Shown: positions 1 to 5,975 of the stretch, one piece after another
Numbering within the stretch: the stretch's first letter is position 1
Layout: every line of letters starts with the position of its first letter
From: Candidatus Dadabacteria bacterium UBA2774
GTDB lineage: Bacteria; Desulfobacterota_D; UBA1144; Nemesobacterales; UBA2774
Assembly (NCBI GenBank): GCA_002352485.1
Contig: DEIM01000037.1
Coordinates: forward strand, 1 to 5,975
Length of the DNA: 5,975 nucleotides
Direction of reading: 5' to 3'
Program-made: the position numbers and the translations under genes
Notes under the pieces: generated by a model
Told to the model about the DNA's origin: nothing
What the model saw: only the letters and a program-made list of their open reading frames with translations
Databases searched by the model: none

Positions 1-3000
1 TCTCCATTCTCTTCTTCCCGTCGCTTCTCTTCTTTAGCTTTTTCCTTTTCCATTCCCGATTTCACAGGCTTTATTAAGGTTACGGGAATGTTTAATGTCT
101 CTTTTATTATCGTAAGGAGCCCCGACTTAATCGTATGAGGGGACAGCTGCGACACCTCTGGATCAGACCAGCTCCCGGTGATCTTCACGGGTATTGAAGA
201 GCTCTTCTTCCCGAACAACTGACTAACTAGAGGTATCTTATCGATAACGGAATCTATGGCCAATATTGGTATTACCACAAGCTCCAGATCAAGGCTTTTC
301 TCAACAAGGTCTACAGAGCCTGTACAAGCGATTTTAAGGGATGGGCCGTCCATTGCAGCTCGGGTAATATGCATTTTACCGTCTTTTATCTCGGTACTTG
401 CGGTTAGTAAGTTATAGGGGAAACCTTCCTCTCCGAAATGAGTTCCCTTACCCCTGAATATCTCTCCAAAATTAAGTACGGTTAATAATTTCGCGAGCCC
501 TCCGTATTTCTGAACGTGCCCGTCTATAGACGTCAGCTTGAGCTCGCCCTCAATAGATTTCACAACATTTCCGTTACTTCCGTTTGAATATATATTTCCG
601 TCGAAATCATATTCTCCCGTAATAATTCCCGCCTTCTCAAATAAGCAAACCAGAGTCTTTTCGAAGTCTTCGTTTATGGATTTAGGCTTAAAGTCCAATT
701 TCAGACCGGGCTCAGATACTTCGAAAAAACCCGGTGTGGATATACCGCAGAGTGACGCCTCTTGTATATTTATATCTATCTTATGTCCTGAAAACTCCAC
801 ATCCCCGTCCACTGTGTCCCAATTAAAGCCCTTATATATAAATTCCTCGGAATTGAAATTCAGGTTTCCGTAAATAGGAGAGCGCGGTTTATCGGGTTCA
901 TTTGATGCAACTGTTTCAGGCTCTGTCTTCTCGACTTCTGGCTCGGCCCATTCAAATGAATCCGCGTTTACGTTTATATCGAGTCTATATTCTTTGCTCG
1001 GAGCCTGTGTATCTGTAGCATGTGCGGCGGTATCATCCGCACTACTGTTTTTACCCGACTCTATGGTAACGCTTGAGTCAGAAATCGAGACATCTCCCAA
1101 CACGCTTATCTGTTTTGGTACTTTTACCATCTGAGATACTACATTTGAAGTATCCGCATCAACGTTCCCGCTGAAATTTAGCTCAAGTCCGAAATCACGG
1201 GTTAAGTAGTCCCACATATTTAAATCGATGTTAACTGAAGAGCTTTGTGTGTTAAGCTTTGTCTCGGAAAAAGAAATCTTATCCGGCGTAACCTTAAAAC
1301 TTGAGTTCTCTGTCGTAACAGTCTCGTCCAGCCCCTTCAGATTTACACCTAAATTTTTCATCTCCCCGGACGATTCTATCTTCCACTCCTGGGGCTCCAG
1401 GACAGGACCCGAGAAGCTAAACGGCGACATATGAAGCGAGCCGCTTAAGGACTCGATATGCCCCAGGTGCTTTCCCATCTGTTCATGTGATGACAACCAC
1501 GGATAAAACTCCTTCAGATCAACGCTCATCGCCTCTGAATTTAATGTCAACAAGCGTATATCCTGCCATTTGAAAGAGCCAGAAACAGCGTTTGATGAGA
1601 AAGTGCCGACCGATACATTCATATCGCCGACTTCTATAGATTTATCAGTGTAGTCAAACTTTCCTCCGTCTACTTTTACCGCGTACGGCACCCTGCCGTA
1701 ATCAGCCGTCAAATCATAGGAGGTAGCTGAGAAACTAACCTTAGGGGATTTTTTCTCATCCCCAACTACCATCTTTCCCTGGGCTCTGCCATTAATATTT
1801 GTAATTATGGAAAGCTCTTTCTGAAAACCTTCATCGTTGACAAACCTTTTTAGTAAAGGCGTTATGTCGTTTAAATCCGCATCTGCATTTATGTCTAGGT
1901 TCAAAGGTCCGACCGGCCCTTCAGTACCAACTACCAGTGATCCTCCGGTGCCGCTTGAGTTTCCCATCTTTGCATTTAAGTTTGTCCCTTTGAGAAGACC
2001 CTCGGATATAAGCGCATCACCGCTCACGTCTGTGAGGTCAAGCTCTGCCCCCGGTATAAAGATTTTTCCGTCCTCCAATTTACCCTTTACGACATAATTA
2101 CCTTTATGGAATAAGTCTTTAATGGAGCTGCCCTTCGCCGAGAGCGTAATCTCGGGTACTGTCCCACCTTTCACTATTTTAAATATGGTATCGACAATAT
2201 GGTTATCTCCTGCAGTAAGAAGTACGCCCTTTCTGGATGGCTCCACTACGACATCTTTACCCTCAATATTTAATGTCATTTCGCCTTTCGTTTTGTCACT
2301 GCTAAAACTGCCCTTTGCCTTCAGCCCCGGATTTAGCAGATTAGCTTTATTCAAGCTAACACGAGTAGTCGTTTGATCTGCATATATATCCACTTCAAGG
2401 TCCTTACCGGATATCTTTAGCTCTTCCCCTCCCTTGGCAAGTGTCAGCATATGAGTCGGGCTTTTAAGTTTCAGATCAAATACCTGAAGCTCTTTAATAT
2501 CAAACCCCAGAGTTAAATCGACCTTTGAATCCTTAAATAAGTTTTCATCAGGCTTTAGCAAGCTAATGAGCTTATGGGGATAGAACTTTATAAGCCTTAT
2601 CGAGCCCTGTGTATCATAGTTAGCAGTATTAATCCAGCCGTTAAAAACTATACGTTCGGATAAACTGGAGTTGCCTGAAATGTAAAGATTTAACTTGTCG
2701 TTTGGGTAATCAATGTTGGCGTTAAGTCCGCTCAAGTATAGGTAATCATCGTCATTCTTTACAAGCTTAAGCTCACCATTTTTAATTTCAAACTTGCTGC
2801 CCTTCTCGTGTTTATCAAGATAATTGAGCACCTGTATAATCTTAGCTTTAGTGTCGCCCACATTCATAGGCTCTGAATCAGGATTATCAAGCTCTTCGGG
2901 GTTTTCTTGTAAAATGTATTTGATAGATGGATTTACAATCTCAACGTACGAAGGGTCCACATCAGCGTTTAGTAAAGGAAAGATTTTCGGATATACAATC

Positions 3001-3275
3001 AGGGTTTCAAAACTTGCTTCCAGCTTATCAGGTATAGACAACTTCCCGCCGGTTATGACAACATGCGGATGGATTAAAAACTTTAGGCTAATATCTTCGA
3101 TTTCACCTATTCCGCCGGTTCTTTCAGATAAGGCAGCTAAAATCTTACTTTTGATAAGCTCGGGGTTTACATACTGTGTAAAAAGATATAGACACACAGC
3201 ACCGATAATGATAATAATCGTAAGTGCAGCGCCTAACCATATTGCAATTTTTCTTAATTTCTTATTAGAATTCAT
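1..3275 (-). CDS. AsmA-like envelope protein, C-terminal end cut off by the window edge
   Basis: Reading the minus strand from the ATG at 3275-3273 gives 1,091 codons without a stop, running off the left edge. An in-frame TAA at 3299-3297 with no ATG, GTG or TTG in between makes this the first possible start, although no good ribosome binding site precedes it. Residues 1-9 are basic and about 10-33 form one transmembrane helix with a run of five Ile. After it comes an AsmA-type start (YVNPELIKSKI, then RTGG). The body is long, beta-rich and probably periplasmic. Two hydrophilic linkers lie near residues 735-760 and 776-800, the second rich in Glu and Pro. The C-terminal part (about 840-1045) carries the AsmA C-terminal signature: GSVDLVEKSLDLEL near 986, IPLVSQLFG ending at 1022, then IPVKITGSWSDP. 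An amphipathic stretch and a Lys/Glu/Arg-rich tail follow, so little is probably missing. Large AsmA relatives (TamB, YhdP, YdbH) are implicated in lipid transport between the membranes and in outer-membrane integrity. That role is inferred here from family only. Confidence 0.9.
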   Translation of the reverse strand, partial: MNSNKKLRKIAIWLGAALTIIIIIGAVCLYLFTQYVNPELIKSKILAALSERTGGIGEIEDISLKFLIHPHVVITGGKLSIPDKLEASFETLIVYPKIFPLLNADVDPSYVEIVNPSIKYILQENPEELDNPDSEPMNVGDTKAKIIQVLNYLDKHEKGSKFEIKNGELKLVKNDDDYLYLSGLNANIDYPNDKLNLYISGNSSLSERIVFNGWINTANYDTQGSIRLIKFYPHKLISLLKPDENLFKDSKVDLTLGFDIKELQVFDLKLKSPTHMLTLAKGGEELKISGKDLEVDIYADQTTTRVSLNKANLLNPGLKAKGSFSSDKTKGEMTLNIEGKDVVVEPSRKGVLLTAGDNHIVDTIFKIVKGGTVPEITLSAKGSSIKDLFHKGNYVVKGKLEDGKIFIPGAELDLTDVSGDALISEGLLKGTNLNAKMGNSSGTGGSLVVGTEGPVGPLNLDINADADLNDITPLLKRFVNDEGFQKELSIITNINGRAQGKMVVGDEKKSPKVSFSATSYDLTADYGRVPYAVKVDGGKFDYTDKSIEVGDMNVSVGTFSSNAVSGSFKWQDIRLLTLNSEAMSVDLKEFYPWLSSHEQMGKHLGHIESLSGSLHMSPFSFSGPVLEPQEWKIESSGEMKNLGVNLKGLDETVTTENSSFKVTPDKISFSETKLNTQSSSVNIDLNMWDYLTRDFGLELNFSGNVDADTSNVVSQMVKVPKQISVLGDVSISDSSVTIESGKNSSADDTAAHATDTQAPSKEYRLDINVNADSFEWAEPEVEKTEPETVASNEPDKPRSPIYGNLNFNSEEFIYKGFNWDTVDGDVEFSGHKIDINIQEASLCGISTPGFFEVSEPGLKLDFKPKSINEDFEKTLVCLFEKAGIITGEYDFDGNIYSNGSNGNVVKSIEGELKLTSIDGHVQKYGGLAKLLTVLNFGEIFRGKGTHFGEEGFPYNLLTASTEIKDGKMHITRAAMDGPSLKIACTGSVDLVEKSLDLELVVIPILAIDSVIDKIPLVSQLFGKKSSSIPVKITGSWSDPEVSQLSPHTIKSGLLTIIKETLNIPVTLIKPVKSGMEKEKAKEEKRREEENG

Positions 3276-3377
3276 GAATATAACATCTGGTATAAATTAA
3301 AACCGGCCGAACAAACTAATGAGTGAGATTAAAATAAACCTACCTTTAATATATTAACCTATACTCCTATTCTCTAC

Positions 3378-3398
3378 AATCAGTTTTTCTTCCTGATT
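3378..3398. repeat. Short inverted repeat with 6-bp arms in the AsmA-like gene leader
   Basis: AATCAG (3378-3383) and CTGATT (3393-3398) are inverted copies around a 9-base loop. If transcription starts near 3396, this hairpin would lie almost at the 5' end of the leader. Six AT-rich base pairs make a weak structure, and it may be chance. Confidence 0.2.
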
Positions 3399-3402
3399 CA
3401 CA

Positions 3403-3430
3403 TTTATAAGGTTAACAGTAACCTTAGCAA
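3403..3430 (-). promoter_or_regulatory. Predicted sigma-70-like promoter for the AsmA-like gene
   Basis: On the minus strand a -35-like TTGCTA (3430-3425, four of six consensus bases) and a -10-like TATAAA (3408-3403, five of six) are separated by 16 bases. Transcription would start near 3396, leaving a leader of roughly 120 bases before the ATG at 3275. The position between the exporter stop and the AsmA-like start fits an independent promoter for the latter. The surroundings are AT-rich, so chance matches are likely. This is inference from sequence alone. Confidence 0.35.
3407..3426. repeat. Inverted repeat with 8-bp arms, operator-like
   Basis: TAAGGTTA (3407-3414) and TAACCTTA (3419-3426) are perfect inverted copies separated by ACAG. 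Neither strand has a T-run after the hairpin, which argues against an intrinsic terminator for the exporter gene. The repeat overlaps the predicted -35 and -10 elements and fills the spacer between them, a placement common for repressor operators. No regulator gene lies nearby, so the operator role is a guess. Confidence 0.45.
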
Positions 3431-3462
3431 GCTTCTGATATAATTGGATATTTATTTTATCG

Positions 3463-5058
3463 CTAGACGGATTGAGACTTTTTAGAACTAACGAACAATA
3501 TCGCTAATACCGCTCCTCCAAAAGCAAGTATGGCGGCAAAGAAGAGACCCGTTTTAAGACCGGTTACGTAGGCGTGGTGTATATGCGGCAGAAGCTCTCC
3601 GAATTGCACCTGTCCGAAATCGCTAATCAATTTTTCTTTACCGGAGCTTCCGAGCACAAATCCAAGGATATCGGATTTGTTGCCTTCGGAGATACTCATC
3701 CCTACCGTCTGTAAGCTCAAGGTAATATCTTTTCTTGCCACATCGGTAAAAATAGTAGTTATGACAGCAAGCCCCAAGGCCCCTCCGACAAGCTGAAACA
3801 TGTACACGATACCTCCGGCCAAGCTGGTCCTCGATTCCCTCACAGCACCTACGGCTGCCGTGGTTATAGAGGGTACGGCAAACCCAAGACCTATTCCTGC
3901 TATCACTAGAGCAGGTACTGAATAGACGTAACTGTCACCAAATCCGATCAGAGCCATCCAGATTGTGCCAACAACAGTAAGTATCATTCCTATTGCTATT
4001 GACAGCTTGGCTCCAATTCTGTTAAAAATTATGCCCGATATAGGTGCAAATATTGCGAACATCAAGAGCATCGGCACAAGCGCCGCACCTGCACCAAGCG
4101 GGGAGTAGCCCTTGAATTTCTCAAGATACTGGGGGATATAGAGAAGCATCCCGAAGAACGCAGGGATAACCGTGAACATAATCGTTGCGTTTATCATAAA
4201 CGGAAAATTCTGCATTACGTCTTTTGGTATTAAAGCCTCATTTTTCCTCCGCTCAATCGGAATAAATATTAGTAAGAACACTATGAAGACTATAAGGAGT
4301 GAAATAGTTTTATAAGACCCCCAGCCCCAAGCAGGAGACTGATTTAAAGCGTACATGAGGGCGACTAAGGATATCGATATTGTGAAGATACCCAAATAAT
4401 CGACCTTCTTTTCTCCCTTTTCCGGAAGCTGCTCATCGACATTAAAATATGTAAGCACGCCTGCTGTCAGAGCAAGCGGTACATTTACAAAGAGTACCCA
4501 GCGCCAGGATAGAAGCTCTGTTATACCGCCCCCTATCAACGGTCCCGCGGCGTTACCCACACCTGCCGCGCCCAAAATTAACCCTACAGCAAACCCCTTT
4601 TGCTCGTCATTCACGGAGGAGTATACGATCCCAAGGATAGCGGGCCAGAGAAGCGCAGCACCAACTCCTTGAACAACTCTTGCTCCTATCAATATCTCAG
4701 GGCTCCATGCCAATCCCCCTATAAGAGATGCAAGCCCAAACACAACGACTCCCATATAGAAGATCTTCCGCCGACCGAACGTATCGGCCAGTCTCCCGCA
4801 CGTCACCATCAGAACGCCGAAAGATAGCGCGTAGCCGTTGACAACCCACTCCACGACGCCGATTGTGGTTAAAAAGTCTTTTTCCACAGCGGGAAGGGCA
4901 ACATTAATTGATGCAATATCAACGGCTATAACACCAACCCCGATACCCATTGCGATGAATGTGAGTATTTGTTTCCTGCTCATTCCCGAATCCAAGTTGT
5001 AATTTTTATCATCTAAAATCTTAAATGTGTTATGCTTTAATAGTTCTTGGCGGACCAT
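3463..5058 (-). CDS. DHA2-family (EmrB/QacA-like) 14-helix MFS drug/proton antiporter
   Basis: This 531-residue protein is an inner-membrane proton-driven exporter of the major facilitator superfamily, usual length for the 14-helix DHA2 group. Helix 1 holds the motif VDIASINVALP, with Asp47 at the family's conserved membrane acidic position. WVVNGYAL (71-78) follows. Motif A between helices 2 and 3 reads GRLADTFGRRK (88-98). The motif B arginine is R127 in RVVQG. The antiporter motif C in helix 5 reads NAAGPLIGGG (169-178), and WRWVLFVNVP (185-194) comes next. A hydrophilic segment at about 441-497 before the last helix matches the large helix 13-14 loop of QacA/EmrB relatives. The substrate cannot be told; related proteins export drugs, dyes, bile salts or metabolites. 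No membrane fusion partner (EmrA type) is in the window. Start choice is uncertain: the ATG at 5058 lacks a good binding site and adds a polar 25-residue leader, while Met26 (ATG at 4983) begins just before helix 1 and has a weak GGA seven bases upstream. The stop is TAG. Confidence 0.93.
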   Translation of the reverse strand: MVRQELLKHNTFKILDDKNYNLDSGMSRKQILTFIAMGIGVGVIAVDIASINVALPAVEKDFLTTIGVVEWVVNGYALSFGVLMVTCGRLADTFGRRKIFYMGVVVFGLASLIGGLAWSPEILIGARVVQGVGAALLWPAILGIVYSSVNDEQKGFAVGLILGAAGVGNAAGPLIGGGITELLSWRWVLFVNVPLALTAGVLTYFNVDEQLPEKGEKKVDYLGIFTISISLVALMYALNQSPAWGWGSYKTISLLIVFIVFLLIFIPIERRKNEALIPKDVMQNFPFMINATIMFTVIPAFFGMLLYIPQYLEKFKGYSPLGAGAALVPMLLMFAIFAPISGIIFNRIGAKLSIAIGMILTVVGTIWMALIGFGDSYVYSVPALVIAGIGLGFAVPSITTAAVGAVRESRTSLAGGIVYMFQLVGGALGLAVITTIFTDVARKDITLSLQTVGMSISEGNKSDILGFVLGSSGKEKLISDFGQVQFGELLPHIHHAYVTGLKTGLFFAAILAFGGAVLAILFVSSKKSQSV

Positions 5059-5126
5059 ATACAGATTAAGTACAAATTCACCTTAAACGTAATACACACA
5101 AAATACCATATATAGAGGAGAGATAT
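5059..5126. promoter_or_regulatory. Divergent intergenic control region between exporter and hydrolase
   Basis: These 68 AT-rich bases separate the oppositely oriented exporter and hydrolase genes, so promoters for both should lie here or reach into the flanking coding ends. I find no convincing -35/-10 pair for the hydrolase and no clear palindrome. On the exporter side a TAATCT-like -10 occurs within about 10 bases of the ATG at 5058. If real, it would give an almost leaderless message from that ATG, or favour the internal start at 4983. The promoter role is inferred from geometry. Confidence 0.4.
5114..5122 (+). promoter_or_regulatory. Ribosome binding site of the hydrolase gene
   Basis: AGAGGAGAG contains a strong GGAG core (5117-5120) six bases before the ATG at 5127. 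It fixes the hydrolase start and contrasts with the weak translation signals of the two minus-strand genes. Confidence 0.8.
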
Positions 5127-5189
5127 ATGAGAGTTTTAAGTTTATTTCTATTAGCTGCGTTCATGTTCGTTTCAACAAGCGCATTCGCA
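5127..5189 (+). other. Sec-type signal peptide of the hydrolase
   Basis: Residues 1-21 show a short n-region with one Arg (MRV), a hydrophobic core at about 4-15, and an AxA cleavage site Ala19-Phe20-Ala21 before Glu22. There is no lipobox cysteine and no twin arginine, so Sec export with cleavage by signal peptidase I is the likely route. Read from sequence by eye. Confidence 0.82.
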
Positions 5190-5927
5190 GAGGTCGTAGG
5201 TAAGGATGTCGAGTATAAATCAAACGGCACCACGCTTAAGGGTTATCTCGCATACGACAATAGCATTGAAGGTAAAAGACCCGGCATTCTCGTAGTGCAC
5301 GAATGGTGGGGTCATAATGACTATGCAAGATCAAGGGCCGACAAACTGGCAGCGCTAGGTTACACTGCGCTTGCAGTGGATATGTACGGAGACGGCACAA
5401 AAGCCGATCATCCCGATAAAGCGGGCGAGCTCGCAACAGGAGTGCTTTCGAACTTGGATGAAGCCGAGAAGAGGTTCCAAGCGGCGCTAACGCTCCTTAA
5501 GGAACAGAGCTCAGTAAATCCCGAGCACGTAGCCGCAATAGGATACTGCTTCGGTGGAGCTGTAGTGCTCAATATGGCTCTTAGAGGCGTGGATCTTGAC
5601 GGTGTGGCCAGCTTTCATGGACTTTTGCCGGCTTCAGGACCTGAAAATACGGATGTTAAAGCTAAGGTCGTAGTATTTCACGGAGGCGCCGACCCATTTG
5701 TCCCCGATGAGCAGCTTCAAGCTTTTAAAAAGGCCATGGAGAATGCAAATGCTGACTACGACATAGTGATTTACCCCGAAGTGCAGCATAGCTTTACCAG
5801 CCCCGGAGCGGACGAGTTAGGCAAAAAGTTCGAGTTGCCTCTGGTCTATAACGAGCAGGCGGACAAGGATTCATGGGAGAAATTCCAGGCTTTCCTTAAA
5901 ACGATCTTCCAGCCAGAAAATAATTAA
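5127..5927 (+). CDS. Exported dienelactone-hydrolase-family alpha/beta hydrolase
   Basis: The 266-residue protein belongs to the dienelactone hydrolase family, whose founders open the lactone ring of dienelactones in chloroaromatic degradation by means of a cysteine nucleophile. The nucleophile motif GYCFGG places Cys141; the acid is Asp189 in GGADPFVP and the histidine His221 in VQHSFTSP, so the triad is complete. HEWWG (58-62) is the conserved early motif; its Glu59 corresponds to the glutamate that activates the cysteine in characterised members. DMYGDG (85-90) is also typical. Unlike the classic cytoplasmic enzymes it begins with a signal peptide, so the catalytic domain (about 22-266) should act in the periplasm or outside. 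The start is secured by a strong binding site. It is divergent from the exporter gene, and a hairpin follows its TAA stop. The natural substrate is unknown; many family members are esterases of undefined function, and no aromatic-degradation genes are nearby. Confidence 0.94.
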   Translation: MRVLSLFLLAAFMFVSTSAFAEVVGKDVEYKSNGTTLKGYLAYDNSIEGKRPGILVVHEWWGHNDYARSRADKLAALGYTALAVDMYGDGTKADHPDKAGELATGVLSNLDEAEKRFQAALTLLKEQSSVNPEHVAAIGYCFGGAVVLNMALRGVDLDGVASFHGLLPASGPENTDVKAKVVVFHGGADPFVPDEQLQAFKKAMENANADYDIVIYPEVQHSFTSPGADELGKKFELPLVYNEQADKDSWEKFQAFLKTIFQPENN

Positions 5928-5944
5928 ATCAACTAAGAAATTCC

Positions 5945-5973
5945 GGCGGAGGAGCACACTGTGTTTCTCCGCC
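5945..5973 (+). terminator. Probable intrinsic terminator hairpin after the hydrolase gene
   Basis: Seventeen bases after the TAA stop, GGCGGAG (5945-5951) pairs with CTCCGCC (5967-5973). Inward, further pairs including two G-U and CAC with GTG (5955-5957 with 5961-5963) extend this to about 13 pairs around a 3-base loop. The window ends two bases later, so the expected T-run cannot be seen. Being near-symmetric, the structure could also serve a converging gene from the right. Confidence 0.6.
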
Positions 5974-5975
5974 CC

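Noticed and set aside
538..2376. Several plus-strand open frames of 68-111 codons (538-873, 1228-1434, 1837-2097, 2122-2376)
   Set aside because: All are antisense to the uninterrupted AsmA-like frame, and their Ser/Pro/Phe-rich translations are what the complement of that gene gives by chance.
2824..3300. Plus-strand open frame of 158 codons opposite the beginning of the AsmA-like gene
   Set aside because: It lies antisense to a clearly coding frame with family motifs, and its Ser/Ile/Phe-rich translation shows no recognisable domain.
3346..3357. Perfect 12-bp palindrome TTAATATATTAA
   Set aside because: It is purely A/T in an AT-rich spacer, so chance explains it; no promoter element or second copy supports a function.
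3407..3426. Hairpin as an intrinsic terminator of the exporter gene
   Set aside because: The stem is AT-rich and no T-run follows on either strand, so an operator or chance repeat is more likely.
4600..4827. Plus-strand open frame of 75 codons opposite the exporter gene
   Set aside because: It is antisense to the segment encoding helices 2-5 of the exporter, including motif A, and has no domain of its own.
5236..5436. Minus-strand open frame of 66 codons inside the hydrolase gene
   Set aside because: It overlaps the conserved HEWWG region of the hydrolase on the opposite strand, and its Arg/Leu/Cys-rich translation looks non-coding.

Overview
The window looks like ordinary chromosomal sequence from a Gram-negative (two-membrane) bacterium. 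A large AsmA-family envelope protein and a dienelactone-hydrolase-family enzyme with an export signal both fit a cell with a periplasm. The C-terminal part of the AsmA-like protein resembles, from memory, versions seen in deltaproteobacteria-like and related lineages. That lineage guess is weak, and no rRNA, tRNA or other marker is present to firm it up.

Layout. Positions 1-3275 on the minus strand hold one uninterrupted reading frame of 1,091 codons that runs off the left edge. It is an AsmA-like protein with one N-terminal membrane anchor, a long beta-rich periplasmic body and the typical AsmA C-terminal domain, so probably only a short charged tail is missing. A 187-bp AT-rich spacer follows (3276-3462). 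It contains a plausible minus-strand promoter with an 8-bp-arm inverted repeat lying across its spacer. Positions 3463-5058 (minus) encode a 14-helix major facilitator exporter of the DHA2 (EmrB/QacA-like) type. A 68-bp divergent spacer (5059-5126) separates it from a plus-strand gene at 5127-5927 for a secreted or periplasmic dienelactone-hydrolase-family protein with an intact Cys-Asp-His triad. A strong GC-rich hairpin at 5945-5973, just before the right edge, is probably that gene's terminator.

How the genes relate. The exporter and the AsmA-like gene point the same way with no convincing terminator between them, so some read-through is possible, although the AsmA-like gene seems to have its own promoter. 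The exporter and hydrolase share a short divergent control region, which leaves room for coordinated regulation, but no regulator gene or clear operator is visible there. All three products act in or across the envelope. A shared pathway is inference only. I see no mobile element, CRISPR array, RNA gene or evidently new multi-gene system. Open frames opposite the three genes are best read as non-coding shadows.
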